This document shows positions 23,639 through 34,664 of a DNA stretch of 64,000 nucleotides, one piece after another. The number at the start of each line of letters is the position of its first letter. The first letter of the stretch is position 1. The notes under the pieces were generated by a model, which saw nothing but the letters and a program-made list of their open reading frames with translations, had not been told where the DNA came from and did not search any database. Source of the stretch: Exophiala sp. HKRS030 (lineage: Eukaryota; Ascomycota; Eurotiomycetes; Chaetothyriales; Herpotrichiellaceae); NCBI GenBank assembly GCA_023897205.1, contig JAHWDD010000009.1, forward strand, positions 930,001 through 994,000, given 5' to 3'. The translations under genes were made by a program, and so were the position numbers.

Positions 23639-24720
23639 ATGTCCTTGTCGCTGGAAGATGTCGGGACAGTCTTCGAGGAACTCGGCGACCTCGAAAAGAA
23701 CTTTGCGGAGGTAGAACTCGATGCTCGTATGCGATCACCACCCAGGTTGATGAAGTCAAATGCCGCGCGCTGACACTTGAACTCTAGTTCGACGAAAGGA
23801 GTTCTCATTGAAACCCCTCTATGCAAAGCGCAAAAGTCTACTTGACAAGATTCCCGACTTTTGGGCAACCGTGTTTGGCAACAGCCCTGAAGAAGTCCAG
23901 CAATTCTTCTCAGCGGGAGATCTAGCCCTCGTTTCCTGCATCAAGTCCTTCACCGTCGAACGATACCAAATTGAATCCGAGACCAAAGGCGAGCCTCGAA
24001 GCCTCAGATTCACATTCGATTTTGCAGAGAATGAATTCATGGAGGACAAGCAGCTGGTGAAAGAGTTCGAATACAAGGCACGGGAAGATGGTCCGGGGAG
24101 CTTGATCTCAAAGCCGGTCCCAATCAAGTGGAAGAGCAATAAGAAGGACCTCACAAAGGGTCTTCTTGACGCTGCTGTCGACCTCTATGCCGCCGAAGAA
24201 GCGATCAAACTGAAGTCTGTCGAGATTGTGGATCGGGAAGCGCTCTGGCAGCACGAGAAGCTGCGCGACAAGTTGGTCAATCTCGATGAGAATGACGAAG
24301 ACCAACCGAGCTTCTTCAACTTCTTTGGGTTCCGGGGCGCGATTGACTTGCCTGCTCCTAAGAAAGAGGGTGAGAATGGTGCCGGTGATGACGCCGAAGA
24401 CAGTGATGAAGATGTCGAGGGCATGCTCGAGGTTGAGGTTTTCCCTCCAGGCGAGGAAGTCGCCATTGCCTTGGCCGAGGAAGTCTGGTCAGATGCCATG
24501 GACTACTTCAGTGAGTATCTTGCTCCCCTGTTTTATGAACGTATTGGCTGACCTTTTTACTCCAGTGTCTGCCCAAGACGACTTCCCTAATGGAGAAGAC
24601 CTTGATATGGAAGATGACGAGGACGATGAGGACGATGAGGACGATGAGGACGACGAGGACGTACCAGAGCTTGTTCCTGCAGAAGACGCCAGACCATCCA
24701 AGCGACAACGCAAGGACTGA
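23639..24720 (+). CDS. NAP/SET-family histone chaperone (Vps75-like)
   Basis: Three exons (23639-23726, 23788-24510, 24566-24720) give 321 residues. A short N-terminal helix (LEDVGTVFEELGDLEKNF) leads into the NAP fold (about 30-230): PLYAKRKSLLDKIPDFWATV, FGNSPEEVQQFFSAGDLALV, YQIESETKGEPRSLRFTFDF and PVPIKWKSNKKDL. These are hallmarks of the SET/Vps75 branch, where the earmuff strand is followed by the KW/IxWK segment. The family binds H3-H4 or H2A-H2B and, for Vps75, the acetyltransferase Rtt109. The C-terminus is a long acidic run of alternating Asp-Glu (about residues 282-300), encoded by a GACGATGAG-type microsatellite, and ends in a basic SKRQRKD that may act as a nuclear signal. Whether it is the Vps75 or SET orthologue is not decided. 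Confidence 0.85.
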
Positions 24721-25012
24721 GCAAAACGTCTTCAACAAATGTCCCGGATATGTTCCAAACATGTACCATCATCACCTGGCGTTTGAACTCGTTTGTACAT
24801 CCCCGTAGACATTCGAACCAATGATACCATAATGTTGTACTTGTTTCTTTGCACCCTTGAATTCAGTTTCTCTGTCTCCGCATAGTCAATCATGGCGCCA
24901 GGCTGGGCGAATAGAGCATCCATCACTCTGTCTGATACGTATGTCCTCAATTCCGCGTTGATATTCAACGACTCGTCTTCTTTTCTTACTGTACTCCGAC
25001 CGACTGTTTTCA

Positions 25013-25845
25013 TCATAAAACAATGACCAAGATCAACAGTATGATCAACACCACGACCAAGACAGCTATGCAGCAGCTGCTCACGCTGTCCTCGTTTTTT
25101 CTAATCACCTCGCCGACCTTCTTGACGCCGACGTTGAGTTTCCCCCCGACTCGATCGGCGAGCGTGTCGACCTCGTCAAGCATGTGCCCTTGCTCTTCCA
25201 GTTCTCGACCCATGTCCTCGGCCTGGCCCCGAAGCACTCCGACCGACTGAAACACTCCGTCGAGCTGCTCATCCTGCTCGGCCATCATGGTGGCCTGCTG
25301 CTGCGCCTCGAATTCTCCATAAGGATCGTCGTCGTCACCGCCGCCGTTCTCATCCTCGAAAGCCGACGGCATCGGGAGATTCGTGTTGTTGTTCCTCCCG
25401 GCAGCACCATGGCCCGCAACGTGGGTGTCCGCAGTCACGCCCTCCAGCTCATGGCGCATGCCCTCCACCTCGTCCCCGACATCCTTGACGAATTGTCGCC
25501 GACGCTGAACTTCGGCGACGTCGAGGCCGAACCGGTACGGGTCGGTTTCGACGGCAGACACTGACTCGAGGAGGTCCGCGAGGTCGGTGGAAAGGGTTTC
25601 GAGGTTTGAGCGCAACTCGGCGCGGGATTGCTGGAGTTCGGGCGAGGCGGCCGATGTCGAGAGCGTTCGGATGCGCAAGTACGACGAAAACAGGTGGCGG
25701 GTGGATTGGAGTGTCGATTGGACATCTCTGTAAAATCACACATGTGTTAGATATCGCCTTACCGTACGGACAACGGAGTTTGAAGGGACAGGCAACGGTA
25801 CGTTTGGACTTCGAGGAAGGGGTCCTCGGTTTGAGGATTGGCCAT
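25013..25845 (-). CDS. TLG1: TLG1/syntaxin-6-type Qc-SNARE
   Basis: Target-membrane SNARE of the late Golgi and endosomes. Exons 25845-25802 and 25727-25013 give 252 residues. The first exon encodes MANPQTEDPFLEVQ and joins to DVQSTLQSTRHLFSSYLRIR, the start of the syntaxin-6 N-terminal three-helix bundle (to about 100). After an Asn/Asp-rich linker comes the Qc SNARE helix (about 160-215: EQDEQLDGVFQSVGVLRGQA, then MLDEVDTLADRVG) and a C-terminal anchor (CCIAVLVVVLIILLILVIVL). A donor at GTACCG was chosen because it preserves the family spacing; a second GT 34 bases later (GTAAGG) also stays in frame and would insert about 11 residues. Confidence 0.9.
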
Positions 25846-26270
25846 GATGTCTGCTTCTTCCCCAGGAGGATTTTGCTGTCACATCTATGCCATGAGGGTA
25901 GTCGTATATTAACGTCGAAGCAACGCTCGAAGATCTATCAGGACGTGGGTATATTGTTTGGGGGGTTGGAAATTGGCGATTGTTAAAGGCGCCAGCATTT
26001 GTTTTTGAGATGTACTCCGTACCTGCGTCACCCACTCCATACAAGGGGCCGTGGCTGGCACATGTCCAGAATGCAAGGCTACGCCGCCCAACGCCAATTT
26101 CTCTACAATGCAGCATCAACGAAGCGGTCAGAAGCAAATGGGCGACTAGTGGTCTAGATTCTGTCTTAGACGCAAGTTCTATAAAGGTATTGTACATAGA
26201 CTACTCGACCTACGGAGTCATTGAACCTTTCCTCTGTGTCGAACATTGTCACAATCTACCTAGCAAGGTC
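25846..26270. other. intergenic region
   Basis: TLG1 promoter side and 3' flank of the next - strand gene. Contains TACTCCGTA at 26013-26021. No gene seen. Confidence 0.5.
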
Positions 26271-27496
26271 TCAGCTTTCCTCTGAGGTTTCACCTCCATC
26301 TTGTACATCAAGTTGTTCATACATCAACTCCCCGCGTCTCTTTTGTCCATTGGAGACTTCACGCAGTTTCTGTACAGTCTCCCTGACTTTCGGCTCCACC
26401 ACGCGAAGATGCGACTCCAGTTGCCGACCGAGTTCAGATGTCTTGATCGCATCAATCTGTAGTGCCAACTGTATGGCGTTCTGCAACGGCAAGAGGTTTT
26501 CCAGAACAAAATTGCTCTCAGCTCTTACTCTGACGTCCTCTCTATGCTGCTCTAGTCCTGGAACGGAGGACTTTTCCTGTTGTGCAAGGTGGAGCATCTT
26601 TGTAGCATAGTCTATGACCGTTGCAGAATCCCCGCCGGACTCCAGGGCCGTCGCAGCTGCCAATTCGGTCAAGACGCTCAAGATCAGAGGATCTTTTCTC
26701 GGGTCGACCTCATCTGATTTCAATTTGTATCCTCCAGAGAGTTCGTCATCCAACATCCGGACGACCTTTTGAGCTCGATGCCAGGCGCTCGCGAGCTCCG
26801 GCCCGGAGAAATCGTGGTCCGCAGCGCGCTTGTGAAAGCCCAGCATCAATTCATAGGTCACGCCTTGTTTCCTCAAAGTGAAATTGGTCTCTTCGGATCT
26901 GTCGATGCATGCGAGAATGTATCTTTCTTTGCCAATCTCACACGCCTTGCGAGTGATTTTTCCCCAGAAGAAGGTTGGCAACGGCATTCTGGACATCCTT
27001 ATGCCGTTCAACCAAGGAGCCAAATTGTTCCACACGGCATCCGCCTTCTCTTGGCCGAATACCTTTGCAATGGTCCGGATCGATTGTTTGACGGAAGGCT
27101 TGTCGAAAGCGTTCATTGGGCGCAACCTGATCTCCTCGCCATCGGACATCGTGACCGTGACTCCAGGCTCTGCCATGAGGGTCTCTTGTTTGGACGGTTT
27201 GTATAGTAGTTTCCGGTGCTGGGGCTCCAGGGCAGCCGGAGTGAAGACTTTCTCGCGGAATGACAGGAGCAGCTGATCGAGTTCGCCATGGCCGGTAGGC
27301 TGAAACGAGGGTACAACTACACAAAATGTTAGTTCTCAAGTAGATTTTTATCTGGCGGTAGAACTCGTGTTCGCTGCACTGTACCTTTCTGTTGGGCTCG
27401 AGTTGTGCTGAATGAGCGAGAAAATAATGAGCCACTCTGTAAGCTCTGTCGACAGCTTCTACAGATGTAGAGCAGAGGCTGATTGACTTGGGCCAT
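26271..27496 (-). CDS. mitochondrial-targeted protein of unknown family
   Basis: Two exons (27496-27385 and 27316-26271) give 385 residues; I do not recognise the family. The start MAQVNQPLLYICRSCRQSL followed by SGSLFSRSFSTTRAQQK is a classic fungal matrix-targeting leader: an ICRSCR motif, then basic and Ser-rich sequence with an RSFST cleavage-type site. The mature part begins VVPSFQPTGHGELDQLLLSF and continues as a mostly helical, soluble protein without membrane segments. It includes WNNLAPWLNGIRMSRMPLP and SGPELASAWHRAQKVVRMLD, and an acidic end (GGETSEES). It lies head to head with the mitoribosomal bL19m gene, 467 bases apart, so a mitoribosome or matrix role is a reasonable guess. 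An upstream Met at 27541 is in frame but would spoil the leader. Confidence 0.75.
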
Positions 27497-27963
27497 GGTG
27501 CCTGCTGGGAGATTACAGAGTGTTCCTGGGTGTGTGCCCAATTCTCTCCAGACGTCTGTCTTCTCGAGGATCCTACGAACTTTACTCCGTACAGGGCTTC
27601 TTCGTTTTCTAAAGAGCTAGCGTTGTCACGTGATAAGGCTGCACTAGCATCCTTCAGGTACAAAGAGATCGATGTCAACCTTGATTGAGAGCATCGAGTA
27701 GAAAATTTGCCTCGCTGTATATACCGTCGCCTAAACAAAAGTACAGTGCTCGTACAACATTCAGACACCGTTCTGTGTGAAGGAGTAGACAACGGTTTTG
27801 CGGGCAAGCGCTTTGGAAAAAGGCAGCGCGGCAAAGTTGCCAATGCTGGCTCGAAGGGCCGTAGTTGAGCCTGACAATTGCAAGCAGCCGAATATCTATC
27901 TCTTCGCCGAAGCTGTCTCAATCTACCACGTTTGGCACACGGCGGTTCGACAGCAACGACGAG
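27497..27963. promoter_or_regulatory. bidirectional promoter between two mitochondrial genes
   Basis: A 467-base gap between divergent starts. It contains TACTCCGTA at 27583-27591. The + strand frame upstream of 27964 stays open but lacks an ATG in the same frame, which supports the chosen bL19m start. Confidence 0.5.
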
Positions 27964-28790
27964 ATGTCGCAAATAATGGCACCTCGAGTTTCGACATGCT
28001 GTTGGCGGTCGCTCTTTGGCGAAATGATCCAACCTCGGCGGACTCGACAATTCTCTAGACCTCTCGTCACGCTTCAGCGAGGTCCCGTCGAAAAACTGGC
28101 AATTCCAGAATCCCTCCCACCACAGTTTAGGTCTCAAATACCACCACGACTCAGACCAGGTAGAGGTATGATATCGATATATACTAGCTCACCCTTCACG
28201 CCCAGGGGCTCCTACCGAGGTGTCTTGAGAGAACACGATAACTGATGGAAAGTTTTGAAATAGATAAACGAGACATGACGATCCACGAATCACCCGTATC
28301 CGAAGCGGCATTGTGTAAGGATCCAGTCACCTTGGTCGACCGGAGACAACTCGCGGTTTTGGACCCGACGGGAGCCCGGGCGAGGTTGTTCGACAAGACC
28401 AACAAGGACCGGGCGCAGGTCGGGGATGTTTTGTTGGTGACCTTCAAGACCGGAGAACCTGTTTCGGGAACCATCCTCTCCATCAAAGGGTCAGGTCCTC
28501 ACATCTCGGTGTTGCTGAGAAACCAATTGACGGGGATCGGGGTGGAGGTGTTGGTCAAAGTCCACAGTCCTTTGGTGCAGAGCATGGAGATTGCCCAGAG
28601 GACACCAAAGAGGAAGAGGAGGGCAAGGTTGTACTACTTGCGGAAACCCGAACACGACGCGGGTAGCGTACAAAAGATTGTCGACCAGTACGTCAGGCAG
28701 AGGGCCATGCTGAGTGGTGGCGGCGGGAAGGCGACGAGATCAAAACAACAACAGTACACTGGTCCTAGGGGTAAGAGGGGAAAGAAATGA
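27964..28790 (+). CDS. IMG1: mitochondrial large-subunit ribosomal protein bL19m
   Basis: Structural protein of the mitochondrial large ribosomal subunit. Exons 27964-28165 and 28264-28790 give 242 residues. The leader (MSQIMAPRVSTCCWRSLFGE, then RRTRQFSRPLVTL) is basic and lacks acids. The bL19 core starts at RRQLAVLDPTGARARLFDK and continues with VGDVLLVTFKTGEPVSGTIL and SVLLRNQLTGIGVEVLVKVH, followed by RARLYYLRKPEHDAGSVQKI, which is the most diagnostic stretch. The C-terminus is an Arg/Lys/Gly-rich extension. The ATG at 27964 was chosen because it opens a presequence in the spliced frame. Confidence 0.88.
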
Positions 28791-29237
28791 GACCAAAAAA
28801 GGTACAGAGTACACCAATTCGACATGCCACACACCCACCCACACATGCTTTGAGCGAAAAAGAGAGTGCCGGTCTATGTTCGTCCCGTCATGACATACTG
28901 GATCAACGAACAAAACCCATTCTCTACCTTTGGCTTTCCACCAGGCACAGCGACGGGGTTTAGCAATGGAGGGTTTTCAACGGCACTGGTTCACGTCCTC
29001 GTCAAGCAAACATCTTACCAGATATATATCCACCCCGAAAACTCAGGTTCAGGCGATGGAAAAGAGAATCCATGGTCGCAGGGTACGACTAGAGAGGCCG
29101 GTCAGAATGACGACGGTCGTGTACAATATTTTTATCTATCTCATTATCGGTCTCCACAACCTGAATACCTTAGGTGTATGATTTTCTTTTCTTTGTGCCA
29201 GATGTCAAAACAAGCTGTGTAACCACAAATCAACACC
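28791..29237. other. convergent intergenic region
   Basis: Between the 3' ends of bL19m and the AMP-binding-like gene. Frames at 28866-29222 are not gene-like. Confidence 0.5.
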
Positions 29238-31110
29238 TCAAAGTAGCAGCAATGTGTGGTCATCGTCTATTTGGCCTTGAATATCAAGGTTGATCTTTCC
29301 CCCAACGACCGCAGGTCCTTTAACATTAAGCTAGAACGAGGTGTTAGTGCATGTGCTTGTGGCCGAGAAAACAAGAAGCAGGGAGAGATGGTTAACCAAG
29401 AAAAAAAGGATAAAAACCTTACCGTTCCCTTTGGAGTATGACTACCCATCACGTCCTCCTCTCCGGCGAGACTCAACTCAACCGAACTCATTGGGGCCCC
29501 GACGCAGACCTGCCTGCCCTTGTCGCGATAGTCGAGAATGTTGGTCTGCGCAATGGCTCCGGCCACGAATGGCGCGGTCAACGCATATCCAATTCGAGTG
29601 TGCAGATGCGTACGTAAGGTGTGCAGCGTCGACGAAGACAGACGTGTCTTGGTGGGTGATGAAGCAGATTGTGGGATGAATAAGGCCCTCAATTTTGACA
29701 GGGGCAGGGGCCCGCTGGGATCTGAGGGCATGTTTCCCGCTTGAAGGCTTCTCGTAGATACCCACTTGGACAGACCAGAGGGGAGGTTCGTGCCAGGACT
29801 CGACAGGTACTTCTGGATGGTGCCAGGAGCAGCGATCACCACGGTAGGCTGGCTCTTCGCCGTGGCGTTGAGCAGGTCGACAGAATCGCCGGCCACCGAA
29901 TTCAAGGCCACCGAGGCGTTGGAGTAGAGTGCCGCAAAGACCCAGCAAAGAGTGTAGCTGTCTGTGAGGCTTACGGTTGGAAGAACGGTATCGGACGGTG
30001 TCAACTTGTAAGCTCGCACGAGTGTAGCTTGAAGTGCGGCAGTTCCCGAGATAAGATTCTGGAGTCATGTATGTGTGAGTGTGTGTGTGTGCAGAACACA
30101 TAGGTCTCTTGTGGCACATGAGATAGCTTACCTCCGAGGTATACTTCACCAGATCATACGTGCCATGGGCACCTGGACAGAAAATCGACACTGGCGGAAC
30201 TTGAGAGTCTCTATCCAAGGGGAGGACTTCCGAAGTGGCGGTGCGCTTATTCTTCTCGACCAAATCGTGCCACGAATTCACGATAAAACCACTGGGGGCA
30301 TCGTCGGACCATGCCATGTGCTCGCTCCCTGTCTTCGTGACCCAGATGACATTCGTGAGGGCTTTGTTTGCTGCATGTAAGCTGTCAAGATCGAGAGTAC
30401 CGGCTTCTGCGATCACATGGTCTGCCGAGGTCTTCGCCAGGAGGGAATTGAGCTTGTCTGGAGGGAGACCATAGGGCAACAAAATAGTCGAGAAGCCGTA
30501 GAAGGATCCAGCTGTGAGCGTCTTATTAGCGTCGCTGCCGACCAAAATCTGCACACACCAACGACCTACCGAAAATGGCAGACAACAACTCCGTCGAGTT
30601 TGAAAGGCACACGGCAACGTTCTGCCCATTGTTCCGCTTGACGTATTGGCCGATGACATTGATCCCGAGGGTCAAATCGTCGAATTGATGTTGGACGACC
30701 TGGTCACGGCCCAGCACGGTCGATAGCTTGCCCTTTTCGCCAGTCGGAGTGCCATCTTCCTTGACGGCACCACGGACAGCGGTTCTCCAGATGTCACGAA
30801 GATCTCCAGGCCGGCCTGAACTCCATCTAGCTGCTCCAGGATCCTTGACACCCAGGCCAGCTCGGAGAGGGTAGCCATGCGGGATGTCGATCGCTCTGTA
30901 AACAGCCGACTCGCCAGAGTGTCGAATCGGGGCTATTTGTGATTGTCGTGCGAGAAGGAACGGATGGGTGTCTGGCTCTCGACTCGTCAGCAGAGGATAT
31001 ATCAGAAGGCCAGCCAAAACAACGACAAGGAGTGTCGTGTAACCGTCCCAAGTGGAAAAGAACTCGGCGATGGCAGCATCGAGTCTCTCTGCTGTGCTTG
31101 TCGTCGACAT
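29238..31110 (-). CDS. membrane-anchored, degenerate AMP-binding (acyl-CoA synthetase-like) protein
   Basis: Four exons (31110-30570, 30511-30132, 30058-29423, 29330-29238) join exactly into 549 residues. Residues 22-42 (YTTLLVVVLAGLLIYPLL) form an N-terminal membrane anchor, as in ER long-chain acyl-CoA synthetases. Family landmarks follow: FDDLTLGINVIGQYVKRNNG, VAVCLSNSTELLSAIF, YGFSTILLPYGLP and ENLISGTAALQATL. The adenylate-binding P-loop, normally [ST]SG[ST]TGxPKG, is replaced by CPGAHGTYDLVKYTSE, so the Gly-rich/Lys element is lost. The late motif region reads GTLNVKGPAVVGGK and the protein ends about 20 residues later, with no C-terminal catalytic subdomain. The splice sites and codons look maintained, so it is probably an expressed pseudoenzyme. 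A structural or regulatory role in lipid metabolism is inference. Confidence 0.78.
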
Positions 31111-31460
31111 CTTGAAGGATCGACTGGTGCTACAGATTTGGAAAAGGATAGAATTATATTACTGTGAAGAAAGACACCTTCTCACACGATAATAACACGA
31201 CATCGGATGCAAGTGGAGGCCTCAGCAATGGAATCCGCGACTTCCCCACATCCGACGAATGTCGTCGAAATTCGTGGCCATCTTCAATTAATATCACGTG
31301 CAAAGTTCAACCCGCGGGGCAATGGTTGGCGTGAAAAGAGTTAGACCGTCAAACTAGAAATAGAAAGGAGTAACTGGCTGTAGGTACTCGAGACCATGTC
31401 CAGAGCAATACATTGATATTATCAAGTAGAACATATTATTGATAATGGTAACGAGGCTAT
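31111..31460. other. intergenic region
   Basis: A 350-base gap between tandem - strand genes: promoter of the AMP-binding-like gene and 3' flank of ERG4. Nothing else seen. Confidence 0.5.
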
Positions 31461-33314
31461 CTAAATAACATAGGGAATAAAGAGGTATGGAACTTGTCTC
31501 TCATACTCCTCCCACGCTTTACCATACTTCTTTCGGCAACGTTGAATGTCCCGAATGGCTCGGTGAATGATCATGCCAGTGAAAAACACCGAGTAAAACC
31601 ATGGGAACGGAGAATGAAATCCTGTGATGGCTCCCCAAGACAGAGCGAAGAACAAATCACAAGTGTAGTGAATTTTGCGGGCATAGCCATCTGGAGAAAA
31701 CCCAAGGGTCAGCAAACACAAACCAGCAAAATGTGATTAGAGACAACTTACACCATCCATCCGCGAGAAGTACGCTACCATCCTCTGCCTTGATGACTTT
31801 CGGGTTTTCCACGGTCTGCCAGGGCAATTGAGGGAAAGCTTTGCGAGTGATGGCACCGCCAGATTCTTTCGCTCGGAAACGATTCTTTTGACTGTTCGTG
31901 GTGTCCCAGACCCAGTAAACAAACAGGTAGGCCGCGTACAAAGCCACCAACGCGTACTTGTTCCAGGCATAAGTGCTAGGGTGGTGGTTGGCGAGGTAGA
32001 CGGTGCAATGACAATAGGTCAGGGGAACACCGGCGAGGTTCCAGAAGATGAGCATGAATCCCCATTTCTCATAGTACATGTCCCAGGTGGGCACGATGCA
32101 CTCCTCGCCCTTGGCACAGGCGTTGGCGTATAGAAAATGGGCCATGAGGAGCAATCCCACTTCCCCCGACACGTACCCGTACAGCTCGTACTGCCGCGCC
32201 GCCGTGCCCACCGTTATGAGGAACAGGATGAACCAAGGGATGCGCACCTCAAAGAACATCTTGAAGTCGAGGATACCAAACATGCGCGGGTTGAGTTCGG
32301 CGCCCATGAAGAAGTCGTACATGGTGTAGCCCGTCATCCTGTGCTGCTTGCCTCGGTAGAGGGCCGACGTGTACGCGACGATGGACACCAGAAACCCAGA
32401 AATGATGGCGACCGACATGAGCGGGCCGAATTCGTCGATGATTTGGTAGAGTTTAAAGAGTCCAGAGAAGTGCAGAGCGAGGGCGATGACGATCGTGGTC
32501 CACCACGACCACATTCCCGAGCAATAGTAATCGAGTCTTTGGCCGTTCTCGTGGGGTAGTGGCTTGCCTTTGGTCCAGATGCCTGGCATGACGCAGTACA
32601 GTCCAGCCTCGAAGATGAAAAAGGTCCAGTACATAGCCCAAGCTTTCGCCGAAGGCCATGCCCCGTAGTATACCATGCGCCCCAAGCCACGTAGGAAGTC
32701 TGTCACAGTTTCGTCGGATCTAGGTAGAGGAAATTTCCCGTCGTAATAAGTCGCGCCGATCCACATGTAGTACATGAGCAAAGGGAAACCGATCATCATT
32801 GCAGTGACGCCCAGGGGACCTCCAAACTCGAAATGGCCGCTGGTATCGACCTTTGGATCCATACCCGGTCGCCAACCGTCGACGGTCTTCTGGGAAGAAG
32901 AAACTGCATGTCCGTTGGCCTCCTTTTTGACCGTTCCATTTTGCTGTTTCTGGGCCGTTCCGTTCGCATGTCCATTCGAAAGACCACGGGTCATCTCCTC
33001 ATCTGTCGAGTCTTGTGTGCCGCCAGACATTCTCGGCGAGCGAGAGGGTTTTCGTACGCTTCTCGTAGCACGTTTCGTGGTGGTGGAGGGAACATCGTCT
33101 TCGAGGCCGGTGGAGGAGTCCTGCGCGTCGGAATCTCCGAGGCCGGCCATGGACTTACTGGTACGAGGTTTTCTAAAGGTCCCAGGAGTCTCGACATATC
33201 CAGGGTGAGCTGTTTTTCTGTCTACCGGGTCAATCAAGCGCAAATGGAAAAGGGAAGACTGCAGGCCGGAAATTACCTGGGTGTTTTACCCGCTTGAGTG
33301 CGAGTGACTGTCAT
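31461..33314 (-). CDS. ERG4: C-24(28) sterol reductase, last step of ergosterol synthesis
   Basis: Reduces the C-24(28) double bond of ergosta-5,7,22,24(28)-tetraenol with NADPH in the ER membrane. Exons 33314-33277, 33217-31752 and 31690-31461 give 577 residues. The first 145 residues are polar and Ser/Thr/Asn-rich. The reductase part then shows [20 protein letters not shown], about eight membrane helices, [19 protein letters not shown], and the C-terminal ERG4/ERG24 signature [16 protein letters not shown] followed by [11 protein letters not shown] and [20 protein letters not shown]. The splice at GTAAGT restores [17 protein letters not shown]24 (C-14 reductase) is less likely because the end matches the ERG4 type. 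Length is longer than yeast Erg4, mainly from the N-terminal extension. Confidence 0.93.
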
Positions 33315-33713
33315 GGTGGTAAGAGGGCGGAATAGAACAGTCTTGACTAATGCATTGGTGAAAAAGAGTGTGGACAGAATGACTGGGCAATGTAAAAAGG
33401 AGTGACACCGTCTACTAATTACAGTGAATACAACCTAGAAAGAGAGAGGCAGAGAGATGGAAAAAAAGAGGCGACGCGGTCAACAAAAATGCAGAAAGTG
33501 GAACAAACACGCGATGCGGAAATGTTGTTATTTCTTTGCCGGCTGCCGAATGAAATCATCAAGATACAGAGTAAGAGGATCTTAGTCCAGGAGTAATTAA
33601 ACAAGAAGTGCCGAACATCAGACTCCGTGCCAGAACATTACCATTGATTCATTTGTACGGCTTCCAATAGCCTCCTACACTCTCGAACGGTTCATATTCA
33701 TATACTTCACACA
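33315..33713. other. intergenic region
   Basis: ERG4 promoter and 3' flank of the NmrA-like gene. Purine-rich runs (AGAGAGAGG, AAAAAAGAGG) at about 33437-33480. No gene. Confidence 0.5.
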
Positions 33714-34664
33714 TCATACCAAATTCTGTCGAATCCATTCTTCCACCCCCATCAACTTCAACCCTAGTTGAGCACTCCACGTTTCCTCTTTCGGCCAACT
33801 CAGACCCTTGCCCTCTGCAAACACCACCCTATACCTCTTCAGCTTGTCTCCTGGATCCCTCTGACTCTCTTCCCTCAAAAATGCCAGTGGCCAGACCTTT
33901 TTAACGACTTCTCTGTTTAGTGCACGTCCCACGACATCTGCAAATTGCCCGTAGGTCATGGTATCCCCGGCGATGTACACCGGCTTGTTGATGGGTGCAT
34001 CAGCCCTAAAAACCAACTCGGCCGTGCATAGCGCGATATCCTCGGCTCTCGTCGTCGTGATAACATCCTCCCATGAATTCAACGCGGTGACTTGAACCTT
34101 GTTATCATTGTCCGGCAACTTCTTGACCACACCCCAGAATTCCTCGAAGAGGAAACTCATGAAGATCCCACAGCTGAGCACTACCCAGGCCGTAGAACTT
34201 TGCGCCCGGAGGAGGTTCCTAACGTCGATCTGCTCGGAGAACATGCCTTGCCCTCCTTGTCGGCCAATCACGTCGTAGTCGACGCCGTGTTGCCAGGGGA
34301 CGTAATATTGAACCTCGGCCGCGAGAACGGCGCGGGTGAGTTTGAGCAGAGACCCCGCTGGCAACGCCATGCCCCCTGCATGGAGGACGGATGTGTACGG
34401 TCGGAATAAAGCCGTGAGTTCATCTTGTGAGGCCTCAATGTCTCCTGGGACCAGTCTGACGCCGAGCGCTCGAAACTCGGCTTGCTGTCTGGCCTTTTCA
34501 GGTGACGGGTTGGACAATGTGGAGGGTCGTACCAGGAGGCTTATGCTGCTTACTTTGGCGTCGTAGAGCGAATGCGAGAGGAGGGCTTGAAGGATGACCG
34601 AGCCGAGTTCGCCAGATCCGATGACAAGAATAGATTTCGTCCTGGGATTAAGTTGGGAAGTCAT
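33714..34664 (-). CDS. NmrA-like/isoflavone reductase-like NAD(P)-binding protein
   Basis: Single-exon gene of 316 residues in the atypical SDR family. The N-terminal Rossmann motif is ILVIGSGELGSVILQALL (GxGxxG type) after a short polar leader. LLVRPSTLSNPSP, with Arg after the second strand, favours NADPH. Later segments YYVPWQHGVDYDVIG, VVLSCGIFMSFLFEEFWGVV and TTRAEDIALCTAELVF are typical of isoflavone-reductase-like NmrA proteins that either reduce aromatic substrates or sense the NADP state. The classical YxxxK active site is absent, as is normal for this group. No partner gene points to a substrate. Confidence 0.85.
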   Translation of the reverse strand: MTSQLNPRTKSILVIGSGELGSVILQALLSHSLYDAKVSSISLLVRPSTLSNPSPEKARQQAEFRALGVRLVPGDIEASQDELTALFRPYTSVLHAGGMALPAGSLLKLTRAVLAAEVQYYVPWQHGVDYDVIGRQGGQGMFSEQIDVRNLLRAQSSTAWVVLSCGIFMSFLFEEFWGVVKKLPDNDNKVQVTALNSWEDVITTTRAEDIALCTAELVFRADAPINKPVYIAGDTMTYGQFADVVGRALNREVVKKVWPLAFLREESQRDPGDKLKRYRVVFAEGKGLSWPKEETWSAQLGLKLMGVEEWIRQNLV

